The notes beneath the pieces were generated by a model, which ran no database searches, was not told the DNA's origin, and saw only the letters and a list, made by a program, of their open reading frames with translations. The position numbers and the translations under genes were made by a program. This document shows, one piece after another, positions 1-6,494 of a DNA stretch of 7,512 bases (position 1 is the stretch's first letter; the number at the start of each line of letters is the position of its first letter). The DNA comes from CAYLNM01 sp964385045 (GTDB lineage: Bacteria; Planctomycetota; Phycisphaerae; Phycisphaerales; SM1A02): positions 1 through 7,512 of the forward strand of contig CAYLNM010000188.1 in the NCBI GenBank assembly GCA_964385045.1, in the 5' to 3' direction.

Positions 1-268
1 GGCCCGCGGGGTCGCCACGCCGGGCACGGCGCGGCGCTGAGGCCGGGGCGGGGGCCGCGGGCCGAGCACGCGGACGCCGTGCCTCCGGGGGCGGCACGTG
101 CGGCCCGGCCGCGGGGCAGGCGGGGCGGTGCGTGCCGGTCGTGCGGGGCGAGGGGCGTCCCGGACCGAGCCCGACGTTCCCGGACGTGGCGGGACCCCGG
201 GGACGGCGTACCCTTGCGCATGCCGCCGTGGGCGAAGTGCCCACGCTCACCGGCGGCCGGGAGTCCTC
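1..268. other. intergenic region upstream of eboD
   Basis: No recognisable gene lies here. The eboD reading frame is interrupted by a TGA at 38-40, so the first bases could be the last 12 codons of an upstream plus-strand gene, but nothing in them is diagnostic. From 41 on, translations in all frames are Arg/Gly/Ala/Pro-rich low complexity typical of non-coding DNA at this GC. The stretch should contain the eboD leader and promoter (see the separate -10 entry). It also has an 8-bp palindrome GCACGTGC at 94-101, which is not convincing as an operator. If eboA or eboB precede eboD in this genome, they end before about position 40. Confidence 0.5.
209..214 (+). promoter_or_regulatory. candidate -10 box for the eboDEC operon
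   Basis: TACCCT at 209-214 matches TAnnnT and lies in the only A/T-containing stretch of the upstream region. Transcription would start near 220-222, giving a leader of about 48 bases before the eboD GTG. No good TTGACA-like -35 sits 16-18 bases upstream (the sequence there is about GTGGCG), so the assignment rests on the -10, its position and its similarity to the TACCAT boxes before eboF and rplM. Confidence 0.3.
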
Positions 269-1600
269 GTGACCGCGCCTGACGTCCTGCAGATCCGCTC
301 CGGTGCCGCCCCGGCGCTGCGCCCCGCCCCCGCCCGGGACGGGATCGACGCCGCCGTCGCGCCGTCCTTCGTGCACCGGCTGCGGTTCACCGAGGACGTC
401 TTCCGCCCCGGCAACCCCGTGCTCGAGTCGGTGCTGCCGCCCGGCCGCACCGCCGCGATCCTCGTGGTCGACGACGGCGTGCTCGCGGCGGCCGACGCGG
501 CTTCGGCGGGCGGTGCGGGGGGCGTGGCGGGCGCAGCGGGCGCGGCGGGCGCAGCCCCCGGCGGCGAGCTCGCCCGCATCGTCCGCGGCCTCGAGGCCCG
601 CGGGGACCGGCTCGGGCTCCGCGGCGAGCCGATGGTCGTCCCCGGCGGCGAGGCGGCCAAGCAGGATCGGAGCGTGGTCGACCGGGTGCTCGCCGCGATC
701 CACCGCCACGGCATCTGCCGCCGCAGCCTGGTCCTCGTCGTCGGCGGCGGGGCGGTCCTCGACGCGGTCGGATTCGCGGCCGCGACCGCGCACCGTGGGG
801 TGCGGCTGCTCCGCTTCCCGAGCACCACGCTCGCCCAGGACGACGCGGGGATCGGGGTCAAGAACGGCATCAACGCCTTCGGCAGCAAGAACTTCCTCGG
901 GGCCTTCGCGGTGCCGTGGGCGGTGGTCAACGATCGACGCTTCCTCGGCACGCAGTCCCTGCGGGACCGCCGGGCCGGCGTCTCCGAGGCGATCAAGGTC
1001 GGGCTGCTCAAGGACGCGGCCTTCGTGGCGGCGATCGAGGCGCAGGCCGCGGCGCTGGCGGCGGGCGACCTCGAGGCCCTCGAGCCAGTGGTGCGCCGCT
1101 CGGCCGAGCTGCACCTCGAGCACATCGCCCGCGGCGGCGATCCCTTCGAGCTGGAGATCGCCCGCCCGCTGGACTTCGGCCACTGGTCGGCCCACCGGCT
1201 CGAGCGGATGACGGACTTCGCGGTGCGGCACGGCGAGGCGGTGTCGATCGGCATCGCGATCGACCTCGCCTACGCGGTACGGATCGGCCGGCTGGACGCG
1301 GCGGAGGCGGCCCGCCTCACGTCGCTGCTCGAGGCCTGCGGCCTGCCGACCCGCCATCCCGCCCTCGGGCGGACGGACGATCTGATGGGCGGGCTCGAGG
1401 AGTTCCGCGAGCACCTCGGCGGCGAGCTCACGATCACGCTGGTGGCGGGACCGGGCCGCCCGTTCGACGTGCACGAGATCGACGCGGCGGCGATGCGGGA
1501 GGCGGTGGCCGAGCGCACCGGCCCGTGGGCGCCGCCGACGGGGGAGCGCCCCGCGGCCGCCGGGCGCGACGCCGGGGGCGGGGAGGACGATGATGGCTGA
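269..1600 (+). CDS. eboD: EboD, 3-dehydroquinate-synthase-like sugar-phosphate cyclase
   Basis: This is a 443-aa cytosolic enzyme of the dehydroquinate synthase fold, which uses NAD and a divalent metal. Visible family motifs are GGEAAK (126-131), the nucleotide-binding VVGGGAVLD (157-165), STTLAQDDAGIGVKNGIN (185-202), KNFLG (207-211), GVSEAIK (237-243), LDFGHWSAH (301-309) and HGEAVSIGI (321-329). E240, H305 and H321 are the expected metal ligands. The Trp after GH, where DHQ synthases usually have Thr/Ser, and the ebo neighbours argue for the EboD branch rather than a shikimate-pathway AroB; the true substrate is unknown. I chose the GTG at 269 because GGGAG (259-263) lies 5 bases before it. 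The ATG at 98 would add 57 low-complexity residues and would lie upstream of the candidate promoter. A Gly/Ala run at about 80-99 and an Ala/Gly/Asp-rich end (about 421-443) look like lineage-specific low complexity. The end overlaps eboE. Confidence 0.86.
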   Translation: MTAPDVLQIRSGAAPALRPAPARDGIDAAVAPSFVHRLRFTEDVFRPGNPVLESVLPPGRTAAILVVDDGVLAAADAASAGGAGGVAGAAGAAGAAPGGELARIVRGLEARGDRLGLRGEPMVVPGGEAAKQDRSVVDRVLAAIHRHGICRRSLVLVVGGGAVLDAVGFAAATAHRGVRLLRFPSTTLAQDDAGIGVKNGINAFGSKNFLGAFAVPWAVVNDRRFLGTQSLRDRRAGVSEAIKVGLLKDAAFVAAIEAQAAALAAGDLEALEPVVRRSAELHLEHIARGGDPFELEIARPLDFGHWSAHRLERMTDFAVRHGEAVSIGIAIDLAYAVRIGRLDAAEAARLTSLLEACGLPTRHPALGRTDDLMGGLEEFREHLGGELTITLVAGPGRPFDVHEIDAAAMREAVAERTGPWAPPTGERPAAAGRDAGGGEDDDG

Positions 1601-3050
1601 GCGGCGCACGGATCGCGGCCCGGTGCGGGTCGGCTACTGCACGAACGTCCACGCGGGCAGCTGCCTCGACGACGTCCTGGCCAACCTCGACCGCCACGCG
1701 GCGGCGGTGCGGGCGAGCCTGCTCGCGTCGCCGGAGACCGCGGCGTGGGCCGAGCCGATGGACGTGGGCCTGTGGCTGCCGATGGAGGCGGCCCGCCGCG
1801 TGCGCACGGAGCGGGTCGCGAGCTGGCTGCGGGGGGAGCTCGCGGCACGGGGCATGCGGGCCTTCACCTTCAACGGCTTTCCCTACGAGGACTTCCACCG
1901 CCCCACGGTGAAGCGCGCCGTGTACCGACCCGGCTGGGACGACCCGCGGCGGCTCGCGTACACCCGCGACCTGGTCGAGATCATGGCCGCGATGCACGAC
2001 CCCGGGGCGTCGGCCGGCGTCTCCACCGTGCCGATCACCTGGCGGGCGTGGTGCGACGAGCCGGCGTGGACGCGGGCGATCTCGCACCTGCGGCGGGTGG
2101 CCCTGCACTGCGCCGAGGTCGAGCGGCGCACCGGCGTGTGCGTGCACGTGGACCTCGAGCCGGAGCCCGGCTGCGCGCTCGACCGGGCGATCGACGTGGT
2201 GCGGCTGTTCGAGGATCGGCTGCTGCCCGGACTCGGCGCGACGGACGAGGCCGCGGTGCGGCGGCACCTGCGGGTCTGCCACGACGCCTGCCACGCCGCG
2301 GTGATGTTCGACGGGCAGGCCGCGTCCATGGATCGCCTCGCGGCCGCCGGCATCGCGGTGGGCAAGATCCAGATCTCGTCCGCGATCGACGTCGACTTCG
2401 CCGGACTCGACGCCGGGGCGCGGGCCGCGGCGATCGAGCGGCTGCGAAGCTTCGACGAGCGGCGGTATCTCCACCAGGTGGCGATCCGGCACCGGCAGGA
2501 TGGCCCGGTCCGGCTGATCGAGGACCTCGGTCCCGCGCTCGACGAGGCCGAGGCGTCGCCGGCGACGCTGGATGGTGCCCGCTGGCGGGTGCACTTCCAC
2601 GTGCCGGTCCACGTGGAGCGCATCGATCCGCTGGGCACGACGCAGACCGCGATCGACGAGTGCCTCTCGGCCGCGGTGCGGCACGGCGTGCACCACCTCG
2701 AGGTCGAGACCTACGCGTGGACGGTGCTGCCGGAGGCGATGCGCCCGGACGAGCTCGCCGACGGCATCGCGGCGGAGCTGGCGTGGGTGCTGGACCGACC
2801 GGGCCTGCAGCGACTGGTCCGCGACGCCGCGGGGCCGGCCGACGCCGCCCCGGCCCCGGCCCCGAGCCGCGCCGCCGCGATCGCGCGGCTGCGGGCGACG
2901 CCGGTGGAGGTCGAGGCGGCGGCCCGGGCGGAGGGGGCACGGGGGGCGGCCGCGGGAGCGCGCACGGCGGGAGCCGCCGGGGCGGCCGAGGGCTCCGACC
3001 TCGCGGCCGACGACGATGCGTCCGCCGGGCCGGCCGATGCCCGAGGCTGA
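1593..3050 (+). CDS. eboE: EboE, metabolite traffic protein (sugar isomerase/epimerase-like TIM barrel)
   Basis: This 485-aa protein matches the EboE family. Hallmarks are GYCTNVHAG (14-22), FTFNGFPYEDF (91-101), VYRPGW (110-115), VSTVP (143-147), VHVDLEPEPG (184-193), RVCHDACHAAVMF (227-239), VGKIQISSA (256-264), HFHVPVH (334-340) and LEVETYAW (369-376). The family resembles xylose-isomerase-like TIM barrels. E189, D231, H334/H336 and E370/E372 are plausible metal or catalytic residues by position (inference). The enzymatic reaction is unknown; genetic work on the cyanobacterial ebo cluster links it to moving a precursor to the periplasm. There is no signal peptide or membrane segment. ATG at 1593 is preferred over the adjacent ATG at 1590 because GGAGG (1582-1586) is 6 rather than 3 bases away. 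It overlaps the eboD end by 8 bases, suggesting coupled translation. The last 70 or so residues (from about 413) are Ala/Gly/Pro-rich and lack family motifs. Confidence 0.88.
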   Translation: MAERRTDRGPVRVGYCTNVHAGSCLDDVLANLDRHAAAVRASLLASPETAAWAEPMDVGLWLPMEAARRVRTERVASWLRGELAARGMRAFTFNGFPYEDFHRPTVKRAVYRPGWDDPRRLAYTRDLVEIMAAMHDPGASAGVSTVPITWRAWCDEPAWTRAISHLRRVALHCAEVERRTGVCVHVDLEPEPGCALDRAIDVVRLFEDRLLPGLGATDEAAVRRHLRVCHDACHAAVMFDGQAASMDRLAAAGIAVGKIQISSAIDVDFAGLDAGARAAAIERLRSFDERRYLHQVAIRHRQDGPVRLIEDLGPALDEAEASPATLDGARWRVHFHVPVHVERIDPLGTTQTAIDECLSAAVRHGVHHLEVETYAWTVLPEAMRPDELADGIAAELAWVLDRPGLQRLVRDAAGPADAAPAPAPSRAAAIARLRATPVEVEAAARAEGARGAAAGARTAGAAGAAEGSDLAADDDASAGPADARG

Positions 3051-4020
3051 CGGCGCCGCGGATCCCGGATCGTCGCGTGCCGGTGGCCGACCCGACGAGG
3101 GACCGGCGAGGGGAGCGGCCGCGGCGGGGCACCGCGTCCGCGCCTGGCTCCGGCTCGCCCGCATCAGCAACCTGCCGACGACGTGGACGAACGTGCTCGT
3201 GGGGGCGGCGCTCGTCTCGACCCGTCCCGACGTGGACGGACTCGTGGTCGCGGCCGCCGCGACCGGCCTGCTGTACGTCGGCGGCATGATCCTCAACGAC
3301 GTCGTCGACGCCCGGCGCGACGCCGCGCGGGGCCTCGACCGCCCGATCCCGGCGGGCGCGGTGCGGCGGGGGACTGCGGCCGCGGTCGCCATCGGCCTGC
3401 TGCTGGCGGGGCCGGTGGTGGCGAGCGCGGCGGGGCCGGTGGCCGCGGCGTGGGCGGTGGCCCTGGCCGCGTGCGTCGTCGGCTACGACCTGCTGAAGGA
3501 GCGGGCGGCGGTGGCGCTGGCCCTCATGGGCGCCTGCCGCGGGCTCGTCGCGCCGCTGGCGGCCGCGGCGCAGCCCGGATCCGCGCCCCTGGCGTTGCTG
3601 CTGGCGGTCTCGCTCGGGCTCGCGGCGTCCGTGCTGCTGATCACGGTCGCCGCCCGCGGCGAGCACGACGGTGGCGGGGCAGGGCGGCGGAGGATCCACG
3701 TCCTGCGCGACCTCGCGGCCGCTCTTCCCGTGGTGCCGGTCGCGCTGCTCGGTCCGGGGGCGGCCGAGGCCGGTCCGATCGCCGGGCTCCTGCCGGCGGC
3801 GGTGCTCGTCGCGGCCGCGATCGCGTGGAACGCCGGCGCGACGCGGCGGCTGCGGGCGGGCGGATCGGTGCCCGCGGCGGTGATGCGATGGCTCGCCGGG
3901 ATCTGCCTCTTCGACCTCGCGATCGTCGCCGCGGCCGGCATCGCGCCGCCGTGGCTGGTGGTGCCGGTGCTCGCGTTCACCCTCACGCGGCTCGCGCACC
4001 GGCGGATCGCGGGGTCCTGA
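3037..4020 (+). CDS. eboC: EboC, UbiA-like membrane prenyltransferase
   Basis: This is a 327-aa integral membrane protein with roughly eight or nine hydrophobic segments between residues 55 and 320. The conserved part begins at AWLRLARISNLPTTWTN (36-52). The first Asp-rich prenyl-diphosphate/Mg motif is intact: N87-D88-V-V-D91-xxx-D95, followed by DRPIP (101-105). The second half has GYDLLKE (149-155) and GACRGL (175-180), as in UbiA relatives such as archaeal lipid prenyltransferases. The usual second Asp-rich motif is weak; GEHDGG (208-213) may stand in for it. Substrate and even transferase activity are unproven in ebo systems. The start is uncertain. ATG 3037 overlaps eboE by 14 bases, while in-frame ATG 3016 would add seven residues and overlap by 35; neither has a clear Shine-Dalgarno, so translation is probably coupled to eboE. 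The Gly/Ala/Arg-rich first 30 residues look unstructured. Confidence 0.83.
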   Translation: MPEADGAADPGSSRAGGRPDEGPARGAAAAGHRVRAWLRLARISNLPTTWTNVLVGAALVSTRPDVDGLVVAAAATGLLYVGGMILNDVVDARRDAARGLDRPIPAGAVRRGTAAAVAIGLLLAGPVVASAAGPVAAAWAVALAACVVGYDLLKERAAVALALMGACRGLVAPLAAAAQPGSAPLALLLAVSLGLAASVLLITVAARGEHDGGGAGRRRIHVLRDLAAALPVVPVALLGPGAAEAGPIAGLLPAAVLVAAAIAWNAGATRRLRAGGSVPAAVMRWLAGICLFDLAIVAAAGIAPPWLVVPVLAFTLTRLAHRRIAGS

Positions 4021-4033
4021 GGCAGCGGGCGGG

Positions 4034-4059
4034 GCGTCCGCGGCGGACGCGGCGGACGC
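4034..4059 (+). terminator. possible hairpin terminator after eboC
   Basis: GCGTCCGC (4034-4041) is perfectly complementary to GCGGACGC (4052-4059) with a 10-base loop, starting 14 bases after the eboC stop. A second identical right arm at 4043-4050 arises from the tandem repeat here. There is no T-tract. Because the right arm is part of a repeat in very GC-rich DNA, the hairpin could be incidental. Confidence 0.3.
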
Positions 4060-4067
4060 GGCGGATG
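4041..4067 (+). repeat. three 9-bp tandem repeats (CGGCGGACG)
   Basis: CGGCGGACG occurs at 4041-4049 and 4050-4058, and CGGCGGATG at 4059-4067. It is non-coding, just downstream of eboC. The unit length and composition fit simple slippage in GC-rich spacer DNA. Confidence 0.8.
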
Positions 4068-4090
4068 GCGTGGGCGCGACGAGCCCGGCG

Positions 4091-4114
4091 GCGCGGGGGC
4101 GCGGGGGCGCGAGG
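4091..4114 (+). repeat. three 8-bp tandem repeats (GCGCGGGG)
   Basis: GCGCGGGG occurs at 4091-4098 and 4099-4106, with GCGCGAGG at 4107-4114. Read in another register the unit is GGGGGCGC. That differs by one base from GGGGACGC, the reverse complement of the unit at the right edge of the window. Confidence 0.75.
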
Positions 4115-4275
4115 GCGACCGCGTTCGGCCATCGATCGGCGGCGTGCGGCCCTTGCGACGAACCCTCGACCACCCATCGCACCTCGCCCGCCGGCCACCT
4201 CCGCCCGGCGGCCCGGGCCATCCTCCGTGGCCTGCCACTCGCCGGACCGCGACCCGGCCGCCGCGCCCGCGGCCG

Positions 4276-4281
4276 TACCAT
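4276..4281 (+). promoter_or_regulatory. candidate -10 box for eboF (leaderless)
   Basis: TACCAT at 4276-4281 ends 7 bases before the eboF ATG at 4289, so a start at the usual distance would fall on or next to the A of the ATG. The same hexamer is the -10 of the better supported rplM promoter. No clear -35 is visible (about CCCGGC at the expected place). There is no purine-rich ribosome binding site before eboF, which fits a leaderless message. Confidence 0.4.
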
Positions 4282-4288
4282 CGGCGCC

Positions 4289-5680
4289 ATGCAGCCCGTC
4301 GCCATCGTGAACCTCGTCGGCCTCTCGCGCTCCCTGCTCGGCCCGCACGCGCCGACCCTGCAGTCGATCGTCGAGGCGGGCCGCGTCCGCACGCTCCGCC
4401 CGCCGCTGCCGGCGGTCACGACGACGGTGCAGTCGACGATGCTCACCGGGCGGCCGCCCGGGGACCACGGGATCGTCGCCAACGGCTGGTACGACCGCAC
4501 GCTCGCGGAGGTCCAGTTCTGGAAGCAGTCGAACCGGCTGGTGCAGGGCGAGAAGCTCTGGCACGTCGCCCGCCGCCGCGACCCGGCGTTCACCTGCGCC
4601 CAGATGTTCTGGTGGTACAACATGTACGCGGACGTGGACCTGAGCGTCACGCCGCGACCGATCTACTGCGCCGACGGACGCAAGATCCCCGACTGCTACA
4701 GCGATCCGCCGGAGCTGCGGGACGAGCTGCAGCGGGAGCTCGGCACGTTCCCGCTGTTCCGCTTCTGGGGCCCCGCGGCGTCGATCGAGTCCAGCGCGTG
4801 GATCGCCGAGGCGTCGATCCGCGTCCTGCAGCGGCACCGCCCGACGCTGCTGCTCGTCTACCTGCCGCACCTCGACTATCCGCTGCAGAAGCTCGGCCCC
4901 GGCCACCCGGACGTTCCGGCCGAGGTCGCCCGCCTCGACGCCCTCGTCGCCCGGCTGAAGGAGCACCTCGACGCCGCCGGCGTGCGGACGATGTGGCTCA
5001 GCGAGTACGGCATCGAGCCGGTCGACGCCGCGGGGATGCCCAACCGCGTCCTCCGCGAAGCGGGCCTCCTGCGGGTCCGAGACGAGCTCGGCCGGGAGCT
5101 GCTCGACGCCGGGGCGTCGGAGGCCTTCGCGGTGGCCGACCACCAGGTGGCCCACGTCTACGTGCGCGATCCCGCACGGGTGCCCGACGTCGCGGCTCGG
5201 CTCGCCGAGATGCCGGAGGTCGAGTCGGTGCTCGACCGGGAGGCCCGGGCCGCCCTCGGGATCGAGCACGAGCGGAGCGGCGAGCTGCTGCTCGTGGCCC
5301 GGCGCGGGGCGTGGCTCGGCTACGACTACTGGCAGCGCGACGACCGGGCACCGGACTTCGCCCGCACCGTCGACATCCACCGGAAGCCCGGCTACGACCC
5401 GCGGGAGCTGTTCCTCGACCCGGCGCGGCCGATGGTGAAGGCCGGGATCGCGTGGCGGCTGCTCAAGAAGCGGCTCGGCTTCCGCACGCTCATGGACGTG
5501 ATCCCACTCGACGCGAGCCTCGTTCGCGGATCCCACGGACGCATCGAGCAGCCGGAGGCCGAGCGGCCGATCCTCGTGACCGACGGCGAGCTCGGCCGTG
5601 GCGGGCCGCACGACGCCGAGGCGGTCGACGCCACCGCGGTGCACGATCTCGCGCTGGAAGCGATGTTCGGGACGGCGTGA
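4289..5680 (+). CDS. eboF: EboF, alkaline phosphatase / type I phosphodiesterase superfamily protein
   Basis: This is a 463-aa protein of the nucleotide pyrophosphatase/phosphodiesterase branch of the alkaline phosphatase superfamily. Landmarks are AIVNLVGLSRSLLG (5-18), PAVTTTVQSTMLTG (41-54) with a candidate Thr nucleophile at 44-46, DHGIVANGWY (59-68), QGEKLW (86-91), FWWYNMYAD (107-115), TPRPIY (121-126), DGRKIPD (129-135), LVYLPHLDY (189-197), LSEYGI (237-242), AVADHQVAHVYV (281-292) and VDIHRKPGYDPRE (361-373). As the fourth ebo-type gene in a row it is most likely EboF. Canonical ligand positions look changed: N8 for the first Asp, Q200 for a His, and E239-Y240 for Asp-His. No signal peptide is seen, so a cytosolic location is likely. 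The ATG at 4289 is chosen because conserved sequence starts at once; a longer reading from 4070 is low-complexity. It has no Shine-Dalgarno. Substrate unknown. Confidence 0.8.
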   Translation: MQPVAIVNLVGLSRSLLGPHAPTLQSIVEAGRVRTLRPPLPAVTTTVQSTMLTGRPPGDHGIVANGWYDRTLAEVQFWKQSNRLVQGEKLWHVARRRDPAFTCAQMFWWYNMYADVDLSVTPRPIYCADGRKIPDCYSDPPELRDELQRELGTFPLFRFWGPAASIESSAWIAEASIRVLQRHRPTLLLVYLPHLDYPLQKLGPGHPDVPAEVARLDALVARLKEHLDAAGVRTMWLSEYGIEPVDAAGMPNRVLREAGLLRVRDELGRELLDAGASEAFAVADHQVAHVYVRDPARVPDVAARLAEMPEVESVLDREARAALGIEHERSGELLLVARRGAWLGYDYWQRDDRAPDFARTVDIHRKPGYDPRELFLDPARPMVKAGIAWRLLKKRLGFRTLMDVIPLDASLVRGSHGRIEQPEAERPILVTDGELGRGGPHDAEAVDATAVHDLALEAMFGTA

Positions 5681-5789
5681 GCGGGGCGGACTGCGGGATC
5701 GGTGGGGCGACGGGCCCGGCGGCTCCCGCGCAGGCCCCGTCCCGTGTCCGAGCGGCGCGGCTTCCCGCCGCTTGCCGGTCCCCCGCGCG

Positions 5790-5838
5790 CGACCGCCCCC
5801 CGGATCCGCGGGAGCCGCGGCGATCCGGGGGGCGGTCG
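5790..5838. terminator. bidirectional terminator between eboF and rpsI
   Basis: Bases 5790-5806 and 5822-5838 form a perfect 17-bp inverted repeat (CGACCGCCCCCCGGATC and its complement) around a 15-base loop. Inside the loop, CCGCG (5806-5810) can pair with CGCGG (5816-5820), nearly extending the helix. It lies midway in the 204-base gap between two convergent genes, as expected for a terminator serving both. Neither side has a T-tract, as is common in very high-GC genomes. It is by far the longest perfect inverted repeat I noticed in the window. Confidence 0.75.
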
Positions 5839-5884
5839 GGCGATCCGGGCCGGGCCGAGGGCGGGCGGCCGAGCCCGAGCCGAA

Positions 5885-6457
5885 TCAGCGCTTCGAGAAC
5901 TGGTACCGACGACGGGCGCCGCGCTGGCCGTACTTCTTCCGCTCCACCTCGCGGGGGTCGCGGGTGAGGAAGCCGTGCTCGCGGAGCTCGCCCTCGAGGT
6001 TCGGGTCCATCGTGCTCAGGGCACGGCCGAGGCCCAGGACGATCGCACCGGCCTGGCCGGTGGTGCCGCCGCCGTGGACGCTCACGTTCACGGCGACCTT
6101 GCCGTTGGTCCGGGTCTTCTCGAGCACCGAGAGCACGTCCTTCTGGTCGCGCTCGAGGCGGAAGAACTCGTCGTACGGCTTGCCGTTGATCGTGAAGCTC
6201 GACCCCGCGCCGGGAGCGATGCGGACGCGAGCGACGGACGACTTGCGACGGCCGGTGCCGAGATAGTACTTGCCGTCGGGCGAGCGCTTGCCGCGCGGAC
6301 GCGGAGCCGCCACCGGCTCGGCCGCGTCACCGGTGGGCGGCGCGGGCACGGGCGGGGCCATCACCGGGGCGGCGGGGGCCGGCGGGATGGCCGGCGCCGG
6401 GGGCGCCTCGGGGGCGGCGGGGGTCTCGGGAGCGGCGGGCGTCTCGGACTCGGTCAT
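5885..6457 (-). CDS. rpsI: 30S ribosomal protein S9 (uS9)
   Basis: This is the small-subunit ribosomal protein whose C-terminal tail reaches the P-site tRNA. The product is 190 aa against about 130 in most bacteria. Residues 1-57 are an extension very rich in Ala, Pro and Glu with near-repeats such as TPAAPE. The standard domain follows: YYLGTGRRKSSVARVRI (64-80), NGKPYDEFF (91-99), the family signature GGGTTGQAGAIVLGLGRAL (129-147), LTRDPREVERKKYGQ (164-178) and the basic tail ending YQFSKR. ATG at 6457 has AGGCG (6471-6467) 9 bases upstream. The frame is open much further upstream, but that stretch runs antisense across rplM and shows no S9 features. It lies 77 bases downstream of rplM and is almost certainly co-transcribed with it. 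Confidence 0.97.
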   Translation of the reverse strand: MTESETPAAPETPAAPEAPPAPAIPPAPAAPVMAPPVPAPPTGDAAEPVAAPRPRGKRSPDGKYYLGTGRRKSSVARVRIAPGAGSSFTINGKPYDEFFRLERDQKDVLSVLEKTRTNGKVAVNVSVHGGGTTGQAGAIVLGLGRALSTMDPNLEGELREHGFLTRDPREVERKKYGQRGARRRYQFSKR

Positions 6458-6494
6458 GGGTGGATTCGCCTGGGGTCGGATCGGGTCGGCCCGT

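Larger units (their letters stand above)
4021..4288. other. eboC-eboF intergenic region
   Basis: This is a 268-base gap without a convincing gene. It holds a possible terminator hairpin close to the eboC stop, two short tandem repeats and a -10-like box immediately before eboF, each listed separately. The gap contrasts with the overlapping eboD-eboE-eboC junctions and suggests that eboF is transcribed, at least partly, on its own. Confidence 0.6.

Noticed and set aside
2..40. C-terminal fragment of an upstream gene ending at TGA 38-40
   Set aside because: Only 12 codons are visible (mostly Arg, Ala, Gly, Thr); nothing identifies them as coding.
94..101. GCACGTGC palindrome as an operator
   Set aside because: An 8-bp palindrome of this composition is expected by chance in such GC-rich DNA, and there is no second half-site or regulator gene nearby.
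98..268. Extended N-terminus for EboD from the ATG at 98
   Set aside because: The extra 57 residues are Arg/Gly-rich with no family similarity, they cross the candidate promoter, and a GTG with a good Shine-Dalgarno exists at 269.
1434..3392. A 652-codon minus-strand open frame across the eboD end, eboE and the eboC start
   Set aside because: Same reason: its composition follows from the antisense of real codons, and no domain is visible.
2035..4650. An 871-codon open frame on the minus strand across the ebo genes
   Set aside because: It is antisense to EboE, EboC and EboF, which have clear family motifs. The translation is Arg/Pro/Ala/Gly-rich with no recognisable domain, as expected for shadow frames at very high GC.
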